Shown: positions 43,941-54,240 of the stretch, in pieces
How positions within the stretch are numbered: the first letter of the stretch is position 1
How the letters are laid out: each line of letters starts with the position of its first letter
NCBI RefSeq assembly: GCF_904849725.1
Contig: NC_058518.1
Span: 324,282,581-324,346,580 of the forward strand
Source: Hordeum vulgare subsp. vulgare
Taxonomy: Eukaryota; Streptophyta; Magnoliopsida; Poales; Poaceae
Length of the DNA: 64,000 bases
Reading direction: 5' to 3'
Notes under the pieces: model-generated
The model's database searches: none
What the model was told of the DNA's origin: nothing
The model's input: the letters and a program-made list of their open reading frames with translations, nothing else
Position numbers and translations under genes: made by a program

Positions 43941-44572
43941 ACTGTGTAACAAAAAAATAATTATTTTTGAAGATTTGAGGATTTTGTTACAAAATCATCA
44001 GCTCACAAGGACGGAGTGAGGATTTTGAACAAAGTTTCAAATAGAATGCATATGAAGAATTGAATAGACTGGGTGAGAGTAGCATAGAGGGAAACTAGGG
44101 TCCGATCACATTCACTTAGATGAAATATCAAATTGAAGAAATAGCTATAAGTGAATGCTGTTGAGGACTTTGAAATCACAGTCTATCTAGGTAAACGAAA
44201 ATCATCAAGTGTTTTTGAAGATTTTGATTAACTTGAGGATTTTGTGACAAAGCCTCATGATGATGAATTTCAGTTTTGAAGAAAAACAAGTTTTAAGAAC
44301 AACTGTTTTGAAGAAAATCAACTTTTGAAGAAATTCAGCTTTGAAGAAATTCAAGTTGAGGAATTTCAAGTTGGGTGGTGGCGTGAACCACCATATAAGA
44401 ATGTTGATTTCAGATGCCGCGTACAATTGTTGTAGGGCCTTGAGAATCAATTTCTTTATTGATTTCCTCACACTAAGAGTGATATTCTTCATTGGTTGAA
44501 GAAAATTGATTCATCGTGTGTTGCACATCTAAGTCATCAATATTGCATAAGTGTTAGGATGTGTGCATGTTT
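43941..44572 (-). other. AT-rich spacer after RNase H of H, with a short imperfect repeat
   Basis: No coding frame was recognised. At 44272-44370 the unit TTTTGAAGAAA(A)TCAA recurs about five times with changes. Confidence 0.6.
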
Positions 44573-45328
44573 TTACAAATCATTTGAAGATTCTAAGATA
44601 TTTATCTCACACCGCAACTTGCAAAACCTTTTCTCATCCAAGGGCTTAGTGAAGATATATGCCAGTTGATCATCAGTCTTCACATGGTCGATGAGGATAT
44701 TGCCCTTGAGGACATGTTCCCGAAGAAAATGATGACGAATCTGGATGTGCTTGGTCTTCGAGTGTTGTACTGGGTTGTATGCAATCTTGATTGCACTCTC
44801 ATTGTCGCAGTAGAGAGGCACATTCTTCATGTTGATGTCGTAGTCCTTGAGGGTTTGCTTCATCCATAACAATTGAGCACAGCATGAACCAGCAGCAATG
44901 TACTCAGCTTCGACAGTGGAGAGTGAAATGCAGTTCTGCTTCTTTGAGGACCAGCAAACTAGTAATCTTCCGAGGAAATGACATGTGCGAGAGGTTGACT
45001 TGTGATCCACACGGTCACCAGCATAGTCAGAATCAGAATATCCCACAAGATGAAGATTTGAGCCCTTGGGGTACCATAATCCTAGTGTTGGTATGTGAGC
45101 TAAGTATCGAAGAATATGCTTCCCAACCTTATGGTGTGATTCCTTCGGTTTTGCTTGAAAACGTGCACACATGCAAACACTAAGCATTATATCTGGCCTA
45201 GATGTACATAAATATAGTAAAGCGCCAATCATGGAGCAATATACCTGCTGATCAAATTCTTTACCATTTTTTGTCAGTGCAGATGTGGCCGTTGGTAGGC
45301 ATTGGAGTCTTGGCACCTTTGCATTCAT
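44573..45328 (-). pseudogene. RNase H of element H (Copia type)
   Basis: It reads YCSMIGALLYLCTSRPDI, HLVGYSDSDYAGD (first catalytic Asp region), STVEAEYIAAGSC (Glu) and LYCDNESAIKIAYNP (Asp). These are the ordered Copia RNase H blocks, and all catalytic residues are visible. A frameshift near 45270 separates it from RT. The C-terminus ends with QLAYIFTKPLDEKRF, as expected near the end of pol. There is no internal stop. Confidence 0.9.
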
Positions 45329-46064
45329 GCATGTCGAATTTCCTCAGAACATCCTTGAGGTATTTCTCCTGTGATATGAAGATTCCATTGTGTTGTTGAC
45401 GAATTTGAAGACCGAAGAAGAATTTCAGGTCCCCCATCATAGACATCTGATATTCTTCACTCATCATGTAAGCAAATTCATCACTGTAGCGTTTGTCAGT
45501 ACAACCAAATATGATATCATCGACATATATCTAGCACACAAATAGTTCATTATCATAGGATTTAGTGAAAAGAGTTGGATCGAGTGAACCAGGTTTGAAG
45601 CCTTTCTTCATGAGGAATTCCTTCAATGTATCATACCATGCCCTAGGGGCTTGCTTGAGACCATAGAGCGCCTTTTCGAGTTTGAAGACTTTGTCTGGAT
45701 TCTTTGGATCCTCAAAACCTGGGGGCTCAGCAACATATACTTCTTCCTCAAGATTACCATTGAGGAATGCACTTTTCACATCCATTTGATATAAGATGAT
45801 GTTATGATGATTAGCATAAGCAAGTAGTATTTGAATAGCTTCACGTCTAGCAACAGGTGCAAAAGTTTCATCGAAATCTATTCCTTCAACCTGCGTGTAG
45901 CCTTGGGATACAAGTCGTGCCTTATTCCTCACCACTTGACCATGCTCATCTTGCTTGTTTCGGAAAATCCACTTGGTGTCGATGATATTGTGCTTGTGAG
46001 GATCTGGTCGTTTGACGAGCTCCCATACGTCATTCAACTTGAATTGAAGAAGTTCGTCTTGCAT
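45261..46064 (-). pseudogene. Reverse transcriptase of element H, split by an amber codon
   Basis: 45531-46064 reads [40 protein letters not shown] and [16 protein letters not shown], the Copia RT fingers and palm. A TAG at 45531 then cuts the protein just before the active site; YVDDIIFG follows directly in the same frame (about 45505-45530). 45261-45467 reads QMSMMGDLKFFFGLQIRQ. A single C-to-T change at a Gln codon would explain the stop. Confidence 0.9.
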
Positions 46065-46442
46065 GGCTTGGATCTACTCCGGTTCCATGAAAGCCTGAGC
46101 AACTTTTGAAGGTTCTGTGATAGACACAAAGGAGAAATGCCCACAAAAGTTAACTAAGTGTGAAGCTTTTGAGGGAGTGAGAGGACCTAGCGCGTTGATG
46201 TCATTGAGGATTTTGTCAAGTTCCACTTCATTTGCAATCCTCGGATGAGCTGGTTGAGGATTTCGTCTAGGCTGATGAATTGGTTCTGGAGCAATTTCCT
46301 CAGGAGCATCTTCTTAATTTTCATCAGTGCTGGGAATGATTTCTTCATCAATTTCCTAAGTGGGAATAATGTCTTCAGTAGCTTTGAGCTTTATTGCTTC
46401 CTCAGGAGACAACTTATCTGGATCAGGAGGCAATTCCTCTCT

Positions 46443-47591
46443 TTATGAGCCATTAGTTTCATCGAACCGCACATCTACAGTCTCAACAACCTTGTTGTGA
46501 TAGTTGTTGAAGACTCTGTAGGTGTGCGAGTCCTTTCCATAACCGAGCATAAAACCCTCATGTGCCTTAGGTGCAAACTTTGAGCTATGGTGAGGATCTC
46601 TAATCCAACATTTTGCACCGAAGACTTTGAAATAACTTACATTGGATTTCTTGTCTGTGAGGAGTTCATATGAGGTTTTCTTGAGGAATTTGTGAAGATA
46701 TACCCTGTTGATGATATGGCATGCAGTGTTGATTGCTTCAGGCCAAAAGCGACGAGGATTCTGATATTCTTCAAGCATGGTTCTTGCCATCTCAACCAGA
46801 GTCATGTTCTTCCTTTCGACGACACCATTCTGTTGAGGAGTATAAGGAGCAGACAATTAGTGAGCAATACCAAGTTCATCAATATAATTATCAAGACCAG
46901 TGTTTTTGAACTCTGTTCCATTATCACTCCTGATGTGTTTGATCTTGATGCTGAAGTTCGTTGAGGCCCTTGAAGAAAATTGTTTGAAGACTTCCTGCAC
47001 TTCAGTTATATATAAGATGATATGCACCCATGTATATCTGGAATAATCATCAACTATGACAAAGCCATATAAAGATGCTGCCTTTTTTAGAGTGGCATAA
47101 TGAGTAGGTCCAAATAGATCCATGTGAATCAATTCAAATGGACGAGTAGTGGTCATGATAGTCTTCGAGGGGTGCTTGGATCTGGTCATTTTCCCAGACT
47201 CACAAGCACCGCAGAGGTGATTCTTGAGGAATCTGACTGATTCGATGCCGATGACATGCTTCTTCTTCGCGAGCGTGTGCAAATTCCTCATGCCTACATG
47301 ACCGAGTCTTCGATGCCACAACCACCCTTATGAGGTTTTTGCTAGTAAGCAAGTGGCTGGTTGAGGACCTGTAGAGAAATCAACAATGTACAAATCCCCT
47401 CTTCTAACACCTTCGAAGACTTTGGATGCGTCAGATTCCATGATGACATCACATCTATATCTTCCAAGGATAACAATCATATCAAGATCACAAAGCATTG
47501 AGACTGACATGAGGTTAAATCCAAGGGATTCAACAAGCATTACTTTGTCCATGTGCCTATCCTTGGAAATAGCCACTTTGCCAAGTCCCAA
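46443..47591 (-). pseudogene. Pre-integrase and integrase of element H
   Basis: 47328-47591 is the gag-pre-integrase region (LVESLGFNLMSVSMLCDLD). The zinc domain follows with WHRRLGHVGMRNLHTLAKK and CGACESGKM. Core residues are Asp in IHMDLFGPTHYA, Asp in IRSDNGTEFKN and, after a TAA at 46857, Glu in PQQNGVVERKNMTL. ARTMLEEYQNPRRFWPEAI and the C-terminal FGAKCWIRDPHH complete it. Stops lie at 47325, 46857 and 46443, all in one frame. Between 46443 and 46064 the linker to RT has further stops. The DDE residues are all present. Confidence 0.9.
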
Positions 47592-48180
47592 TACCTTGCT
47601 TTTTTACCTTTGTCAGCATATGTGATTTGCTTCAGGGGTGATGGAGTTAGTGGCATATTCATCACCAAGCTTTTGTCACCAGTCATGTGGTGTGTGCAGC
47701 CACTATCAAGAACCCACTCAGTACTATTGGGTTTGTCATCCTGCAGATAAATTAGTACAACTTACCATCTCATATACTTTAGACTTGAAGAATATGATAT
47801 CAATTTCATCAGATAGGAATTTAATCATAAACAGAATTATAAGGACGTGTGAAATATTTCTATTTCCTCAATATTAGTTTGCGTCCTATCAAGCATTTTC
47901 CTCAGGTCTCCAGCAAATTCTTCAGATGATGATTTTCATCTGGAGACCTCACATGCAGAAGTGATTAGTTCAATTTCTTCACCACCCACATCTGAAGGGG
48001 TGGTAAAGCACTCATCATCTTGCGAGCACCATATGATAAAGGGGGCATTGAAGCTAATGCACTTATCTTAACAGTAGGTGGGTTAAAGTACTCAAATGAA
48101 TATGCAGATAACTTATTTGAGGATTTATGAACATAATGATTTAAATAATAACGCTCATATTCATATTCCTTGTAATTTCC
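47592..48180 (-). other. Linker between gag and integrase in element H
   Basis: The position corresponds to the protease in Copia elements. Short in-frame coding-like stretches exist just after the stop at 48181 (Tyr-rich), and a DKPNSTEWVLDSGCT-type region would be expected around 47690-47730. That region is partly recognisable as a tryptophan- and Asp-bearing block but is interrupted by stops, so I do not call an intact protease. Confidence 0.45.
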
Positions 48181-49193
48181 CTACATGTTAGAAGCATTAG
48201 TACGGGTACGAGCATAGTTCTGACCAGTTGAGGATTTTGATTCTCTTGAAGACTTTGGTCCTCCTGAGGAATTTGATCTGGGGTTAAAATTCTTCATAGG
48301 TGGTGTCATGAGGACATTCACCTGAAGATTTTCAAGGCAACTTTTGGGAACCCAGATTTTCCTCAGGGGAGGCCCATTCCTGTAGTTAGTTCCAACATAT
48401 CGAGCAAATACTTCACCAGATTGATTTTTGATCAGTTTATAGTTGGAGTCAAATGACTCATGTGAGGAATAGGATAATTCACATGAAAAGCCTGTTAGAT
48501 TGGATGGATCAAAAGGAGGCCCAGTAGCAGCAACCCATGAGGTTTTGGGATACTGCTCAGGTTTCCAATAAGATCCATCAGCATTCAATTTCCCCTCAAA
48601 GGCAATTCCTTCTTTCCTCAGGTTCCTGTTCAAGATCTTCTTTTTGAGCACATCACAAAGGGTTTGGTGTCCTTTGAGACTTCTGTATATGCCTGTCACA
48701 TACAATTCATTCAGCCCTGCATTTTCACTAGGGACATTTGTGGTTTCCTCAAGTGAGGAATTTGACACTACAGGAGCAGTTGAAGAATTTGTAGCAATAG
48801 AAGCATTTGATGATTCTGGTGAAGAATTAGCAGTTTCACGTTCGATGCATTTAAGACATGGAGGAATGAATTCAGCTCGAGCAACACTGATCTGTTGAGC
48901 TAGTAATGAATCATTTTCCATACAAAGATCATCATGAGAAATCCTCAGCTTCTCAAGATCAAGCTTCCTTTGAAGAAATTCATAGGAAAGTTTCTCATGA
49001 TCAGCGAGGAGTGTAACATGACGATCTTGAAGATTATCAAATCTGGACTGAAGACTTTTTATATCTTCAGTGAGGATTTGGGTAAGATTCATTTCATCAT
49101 TCAACAGATCATCACTTCTATCTAGCAGTTTCTGAAGCTTTTCCAAGGCAGTTTGTTGTTTAGTGGCAATGATAGCAAGTTTACTGTAACTGG
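48181..49193 (-). pseudogene. C-terminal Gag coiled-coil region of element H
   Basis: In the frame after the A8 tract it reads KLAIIATKQQTALEKLQKLL, then a long helix-forming stretch (LTEDIKSLQSRFDNLQDRH, then LSYEFLQRKLDLEKLRIS) and LLAQQISVARAEFIPPCLKC. It ends Ser/Arg-rich (SGGPKSSRESKSSTGQN). Coiled coils downstream of the zinc knuckle are typical of SIRE-type Gag. The upstream part of the same ORF (to 49629) is out of the natural frame and is not included. It ends at TAG 48181. Confidence 0.7.
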
Positions 49194-50578
49194 TTTTTTT
49201 TATAATCATCAGGTTTACAGTCACTTGAATCAGAGGAGGAAGCATCATTCGGTACCTTTGAACCTTTTGCCATGAAGCAATAGGTTGGAGCGAAGTCATC
49301 AGCATAGTCATCAGTGTGGATGGTGTTATCATTTTCTTCAAGGTTGAAGATTGACTTGCTGACGAATGTGGTTGCAAGTGCAAGGCTAGCCTGTCCGGAT
49401 TCTGAGCCTTCATCAGAACCCTCCTCTTCATCACATTCCTCGGATTCTGCCACGGAATCCATTTCCTTGCCAATAAGTGTCCGCGCCTTTCTGAAACTAG
49501 TTTTCTTGTGTGATGAGGACTTTGAAGATGAGGATTTTGAAGATTTCTTCTTTTTCTTCGAGTCATTAGAACTTTCATCCTTGTATTTCTTCTTCTTTGA
49601 TTCCTTTCCCCAACGAGGACAATCAGCAATGTAGTGACCTGATTTCTTGCATTTGTGGCAGGTTCTTTTCTTGTAATCCTCAGATGAAGATTCTGATTTC
49701 CTCATATCTCTTCTTGAAGATTTACCAAACTGGCCACGTCGTGTAAACTTCTGGAATTTCCTCACGAGCATTGCAAGCTCCTGTCCAAATTCTTTAGGAT
49801 AACCAATGCTACCATCCGAGTCTTCTTCTTCAGATGAGGAAATTGCTTTGGCCTTCAGTGCATGTGGTCTAGAATAGCTTGGTCCATATAGATCTCTCTT
49901 TTCTTCTTGTTGGAATTCATGAGTATTGAGTCTTTTGAGTATATCTGCTGGATCAAGCATCTTGTAGTCTGGTCTCTCTTGAAACATCAGAACTAAAGTA
50001 TCAAATGAAGAATCCAAAGAGCTTAGCAGTTTCTTCACAACTTCGTGATCAGTAATGTCTCGAGCTCCCAGTGCTTGCAGTTCATTTGATATGTCAGTGA
50101 GGCGATCAAAGGTATCTTGGCAGCTTTCATTGTCAAGCCTCTTGAAATAATTGAAGAGATTGCGAAGAACATCAACACGAGAATCACGTTGGGTTGATAC
50201 TCCTTCATTAACTTTGGACAACCTTTCCCAGATAAGTTTTGCTGAGCACAAAGCACTCACTCTGCCATACTCGCCCTTGCTCAGATGGCCATAGATGATA
50301 TTCTTCGCTTGAGAATCAAGTTTCTTGAATTTCTTCACATCAGCAGCAGAGACAGTAGCAATGATGATAGGGACGCCATGTTCCATAATATACCAGAGAT
50401 CGTTGTCAATAGCTTGTAGATGCATTTGCATCTTGGTCTTCCAGAAGGGAAAGTCCTTTCCTTCGAAAGTAGGACATCCTGCAGTAACCTTTATCATGCC
50501 TGCAGTCGACATAACTAAAACTCCAGGTGGTTCAACCAAAATCACACAGAACAAGGGAGTACCTTGCTCTGATACCAA
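49181..50578 (-). pseudogene. gag: Gag of element H, capsid and zinc knuckle
   Basis: The natural start is probably the Met at 50512 (MSTAGMIKVTAG); the frame is open back to 50578, next to the primer site. FEGKDFPFWKTKMQMHLQAI is the N-terminal Copia gag block (DUF4219/UBN2 type). The domain continues through KEFGQELAMLVRKFQKF. The zinc knuckle C307-X2-C-X4-H-X4-C320 (CHKCKKSGHYIADC) is intact. Lys/Ser-rich and acidic Ser-rich stretches follow. An eight-base A tract (minus strand, 49194-49201) shifts the frame and ends it at 49181. Confidence 0.88.
50566..50577 (-). other. Primer binding site of element H (initiator Met tRNA type)
   Basis: The minus strand reads TGGTATCAGAGC two bases after the 5' LTR, the usual Copia primer site. 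Confidence 0.9.
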
Positions 50579-50579
50579 T

Positions 50580-51998
50580 TGAAAGTGCGTTATATTGACT
50601 AGAGGGGGGTGAATAGGATATTTTTACAATTTAATCACTAAGGAAATTCCTTTTGAGGAAATTCCTCACTGATGACTAACTTGCAGCGGAAACAACAAAA
50701 GGATCAGGAGTGCAAAGTATCACTACATCAGTTTTTCAGGGTGAAGAATATGGAAAACAGTTTGCACAGTACGCAGGCACGGAGAAAACAGATGAGGATT
50801 AACTCGCGTGAAGAATTTGGGGTTGAGGAATTTCAGAGAAAGTCTTCAGCAAATTCTTCAAACAGTGACAATGAAAATCATCAACACACAATCTGAAGAA
50901 TGTAAAGAGTTGAAGAAATAGAACACGTTTCACAGTGAAGACAGTGGTTGATGACACAGGTCAAACTGCTGTGACAGTTGTAAATCTGGTTTGGAGCGGC
51001 TTGGTATTGAAACCAAAAGACACACAGTCCCGGGACACACGGTCCCTACCGTATTCTCCTTGGGCTAAGAACACACAGTCCTCGCCCAACACTCGTGGTA
51101 AGTCTTCAGGGCAGACTTCCAAACCCTCACAAACTTGGTCACCTGGCGATCCACAATTGACTGCTGGATTGCTCTAGACCATGATGCCTAACCGTCTCGA
51201 GGATGCACAGTCCTCAAAGGTAAAAGGCTTCAGTCCCACACAGGAACAACTTCTTCAGTGATGCTCAGTCACTTGGTTTTCGGTTTGTGATTTGTTGTTT
51301 GGGGTATTTCCTCGCTGATGAATTACTCTGGAAGACTCTGAGGAATTTGGGGTGCTCTTATGACAAGTGTCAGTTTCTAACGGAGCAGCCAACCAGCTAA
51401 TGGTTGTGGGGGGCGGCTATTTATAGCCTGGGAGCACCCCAACATGATTTGACATTAATGCCCTTAGATAATATGACCGTTGGTGTGGATAAGACCAATG
51501 ATGTGGCGCGACTTCTGGTAACGGTCGGGACCCTCAAATGTGAGAGTCCTCATGTCTCTCATATTCGTCACTTGAGGCTTTTGGTAGGATTAGGCTTGGG
51601 TTGAGCATCATGAGGAAATTCATTCCAACGTGTTACTTTGACCCCCTTTAACAGTACGGTGTTCCTATGACCCAAAAGTGAAGAAAATAAAACAGACACA
51701 ATAAATCTTCATGCTTCAAAATCTTCAGCTAGTTTTTCGCCAGGACACACCGAATTCCTCATCTTCAATTTCTTCATGAGGAATATCAATTTCATCGAAA
51801 TTCTTTCGCGATTCGATTCTTCAACTTCAGACCAATTTCTTCAGCCGAAGATATACATTTTTAGGGGTCGATATTCATCGAATATATCAAGCTCCTCAGC
51901 GACTTATAGATCTTGTGTACACTTATGAACACATTAGATACTTAACCTATAAGTCTTTAAACCACCAAAATCACTAAGGGGAACTAGATGCACTTACA
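50580..51998 (-). repeat. 5' LTR of element H (1419 bp)
   Basis: It starts TGAAAGTGCGTT and ends GATGCACTTACA on the plus strand. It is collinear with the 3' LTR. The TATA box CTATAAATAG is on the minus strand at 51418-51427. ACAGG follows at 51999. Confidence 0.92.
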
Positions 51999-52988
51999 AC
52001 AGGAAAGCGAAACAGAAGAGAACACGTAGGTGGATCCAATTTTGGAGGGACTCCTGCCCTTCCACCGCCATGGTTGCCATGGATTAGTGGGGGAACTCTC
52101 CCCCGATCTAGGGGGATGGCAAGGAAGAAGAAGAAGGAGTGGGATCTCTCCCGGTGGCGCTGGAGTGTTGCGGGGGCAAGGAGTGTGACGACGATCTACA
52201 TCAAGTTTCTTGCCGACATTAAAACCAACTCTCTCCCCCTCTATGCAGCGGCGTAACACCTCTTTTCCCACTATAACTCTCTACTTAAACATGGTGCTCA
52301 ACACTACATACTATTTCCCAATGATATGTGGCTATCCTATGATGATTGAGTAGATGTGTTTTGTCCTATGGGCTAATTGGTGAAATTGCTATGATTAGTT
52401 TAATTTTCTTGTGGGTATGTTGTTGTCCTTTGGTGCCCATCATATGAGCGCGCATGTGGATCACACCATAGGGTTAGTTGTATGTTGATAGGACTATGCA
52501 TTAGAGGGAAAGAGTGACATAATACTTCTTCCTAACATTGAAATTGATGCATACGGGATTGAAGGGGGCCAATATATATCTTAATGCTATGGTTGGGTTT
52601 TGCCTCAACGAACATTAGTATTTGTGGATGCTTGCTAATAGTTCCAATCATAAGTGCATAGAATTCCAAGTAAGGAATGACATGCTAGCAGTGGCCTCTC
52701 CCACATAAAACCTAGCTATTGTTCTAGTAACGTAGTCAATTGCGTAGGGACAAATACTTCTCTTGTGTTACAAAAATCTTGCTACTACACTAGTATATTT
52801 ATTATCTTGAAATTTATTTATAGTTTTATCCTTGTTTAAGGTAAAGCAAACGTTAAGTGTGTGTAGAGTTGTACCAGTGGTCAATAGAACTTGAGGAATA
52901 TTTGTTCGACATTGAGCTCCTCATTGGGTTGGACACTATTATTTATCAAAAAGGGCTACAAACGATCCCCTGTACTTGCGGGTCATCA
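51999..52988 (+). repeat. 5' LTR of element G, second part
   Basis: It resumes at ACAGGAAAGCG and matches the G 3' LTR from about 57835 to 58834, ending CTTGCGGGTCATCA at 52988. Together with 37204-37663 it gives an LTR of about 1445 bp. Confidence 0.9.
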
Positions 52989-52999
52989 AGACCTTTTTG

Positions 53000-53018
53000 T
53001 AGCGTCGTTGTCGGGGAG
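53000..53018 (+). other. Decayed primer binding site of element G
   Basis: TAGCGTCGTTGTCGGGGAG lies 11 bases after the LTR. It differs from the Athila-type site by three transitions, all fitting cytosine deamination on one strand or the other. Confidence 0.75.
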
Positions 53019-53106
53019 CAATAGCATGGGGTGGATATTCTCGCGTGTGCTTGTATGCTTTATCACTAAGTAGTTTTTATTTTGTTCTAGTTTTCTATCT
53101 TTAGTT

Positions 53107-54240
53107 ATGGGTAGGAAACGCAAAATACCAAAAAATGGTTGTACCTACCGAACCAATGGTCGAAGAACCACCCAAAATCTATCATACTAGTGAAACTTTT
53201 TTACTTGGATCATCTTCGATCCCTATGTGCTTGTGCTGAAACCCCAACTAGTTTAGTTGAGGCAAATCATTAGATGAGAATGCTTATAATGTACAACACC
53301 GCTTATCTCAAAAAGGGATACTTTTATGACATCATATTAATACTTTACATTGCTATGCTTGGAATTTATGTGAAATATATAATTTTACTTTTTGTTCTAA
53401 AGACCCTAAGAAACACCTTCCCTACCAATGTGAGTTTAGTGATACTGGAATATTATCTTCTTATGCTAATGGTGTTTATAGTTATTATGATGTTGAAAAA
53501 TTGAAGAATTTTTTGCTTTTAAGGGTGCTTATGAAATTGCTTCTTTGATTGAAAAGTATGATGCTACTCTTTACAAATATGAAATTTTTTCCATACTTCA
53601 ATATTGCTATGAAAACTATGATTCTAATGCTTATGTTAGACTATTATCGAGGACTCCTCTGCTGTCCAAGAAGAGATTAATATTTTGTAGGAGTCTATGG
53701 AAGAAGAAATTGAAGAAACCGCGAGTTCATTGGATGAAAAAGATGATGAGGAGAGTGAAGAAAAAAGGAGGAAGAGCGGATTAGCTACCCGTGCCCGCCT
53801 TCTAATGAGAGTAACTCTTCAACTCATACACTGTTTAATTTCCCTTCGTTCTTACCGAAGGATAAATGCTATGGTAACTGCTATGATCCCGTTTATTCTT
53901 TTGGACTATCCCTTTTTCATGAAATTTATGCTTGCTATGCTTGTGGCCAAGATGCCAATATGAATTATGCCTGCTAAGATGAACTTTCTATAGTCCCTTG
54001 TGTTAAGAATGAAGTTGTTGATATTGCACCCACACATGATAGTCCTATTATCTTTTTGAATTCTCCCAACTACACTATTTTAGAGAAATTTGTTCTTATT
54101 AAGGATTATATAGATCGGTTGCGTTTTACCATTACACATGATGATTTTGATGGATATAATATGCATGTTCTTGCTGTCCTATTTGCAATTATTATGAGAG
54201 AGGAACTACATCTCCACCTCTTTATGTTTCCAACACAATA
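53107..54240 (+). pseudogene. Decayed reading frame of element G, unknown function
   Basis: An ATG at 53107 starts MGRKRKIPKNG, then the natural-looking frame shifts within 20 codons. Coding-like pieces continue in several frames: Pro/Glu-rich near 53120-53170, Tyr-rich near 53545-53690 (EKYDATLYKYEIFSILQ), then strongly acidic and basic near 53697-53780 (EKDDEESEEKRRKS) and an Arg/Leu-rich part. A frame of this kind at this place is familiar from non-autonomous wheat Athila-like elements (family memory). It has no RT, protease or integrase motif. A gag-related role is only a possibility. Confidence 0.5.

Larger units (their letters stand above)
37664..51998 (-). mobile_element. Copia LTR retrotransposon H, SIRE-like lineage, TSD ACAGG
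   Basis: LTRs 37664-39081 and 50580-51998 (TGAAAGTGC to CACTTACA) flank minus-strand genes in the Copia order gag, integrase, RT, RNase H, followed by a large extra ORF. ACAGG flanks both outer ends (37659-37663 and 51999-52003). The primer site is of the initiator-Met type. The extra ORF after pol and the Lys/Ser-rich gag suggest the SIRE (Sirevirus) lineage, perhaps the wheat Maximus family (inference). Every gene has several stops or frameshifts. Unusually, 218 bp of G LTR sequence lies between the left LTR and the internal region. Confidence 0.9.

Noticed and set aside
43653..43949. 98-codon plus-strand ORF in the GC-rich island of H
   Set aside because: It lies opposite to the promoter-like elements and leader and has no recognisable domain. 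It is best explained by GC content.
49181..49201. A AAA AAC slippery heptamer for -1 frameshifting in H gag
   Set aside because: The downstream natural frame is +1, not -1, so this heptamer would lead to the wrong frame.
48181..49629. 482-codon ORF taken as a whole
   Set aside because: Only the part after the A8 tract (below about 49194) is natural Gag sequence. The first 145 codons overlap gag out of frame.
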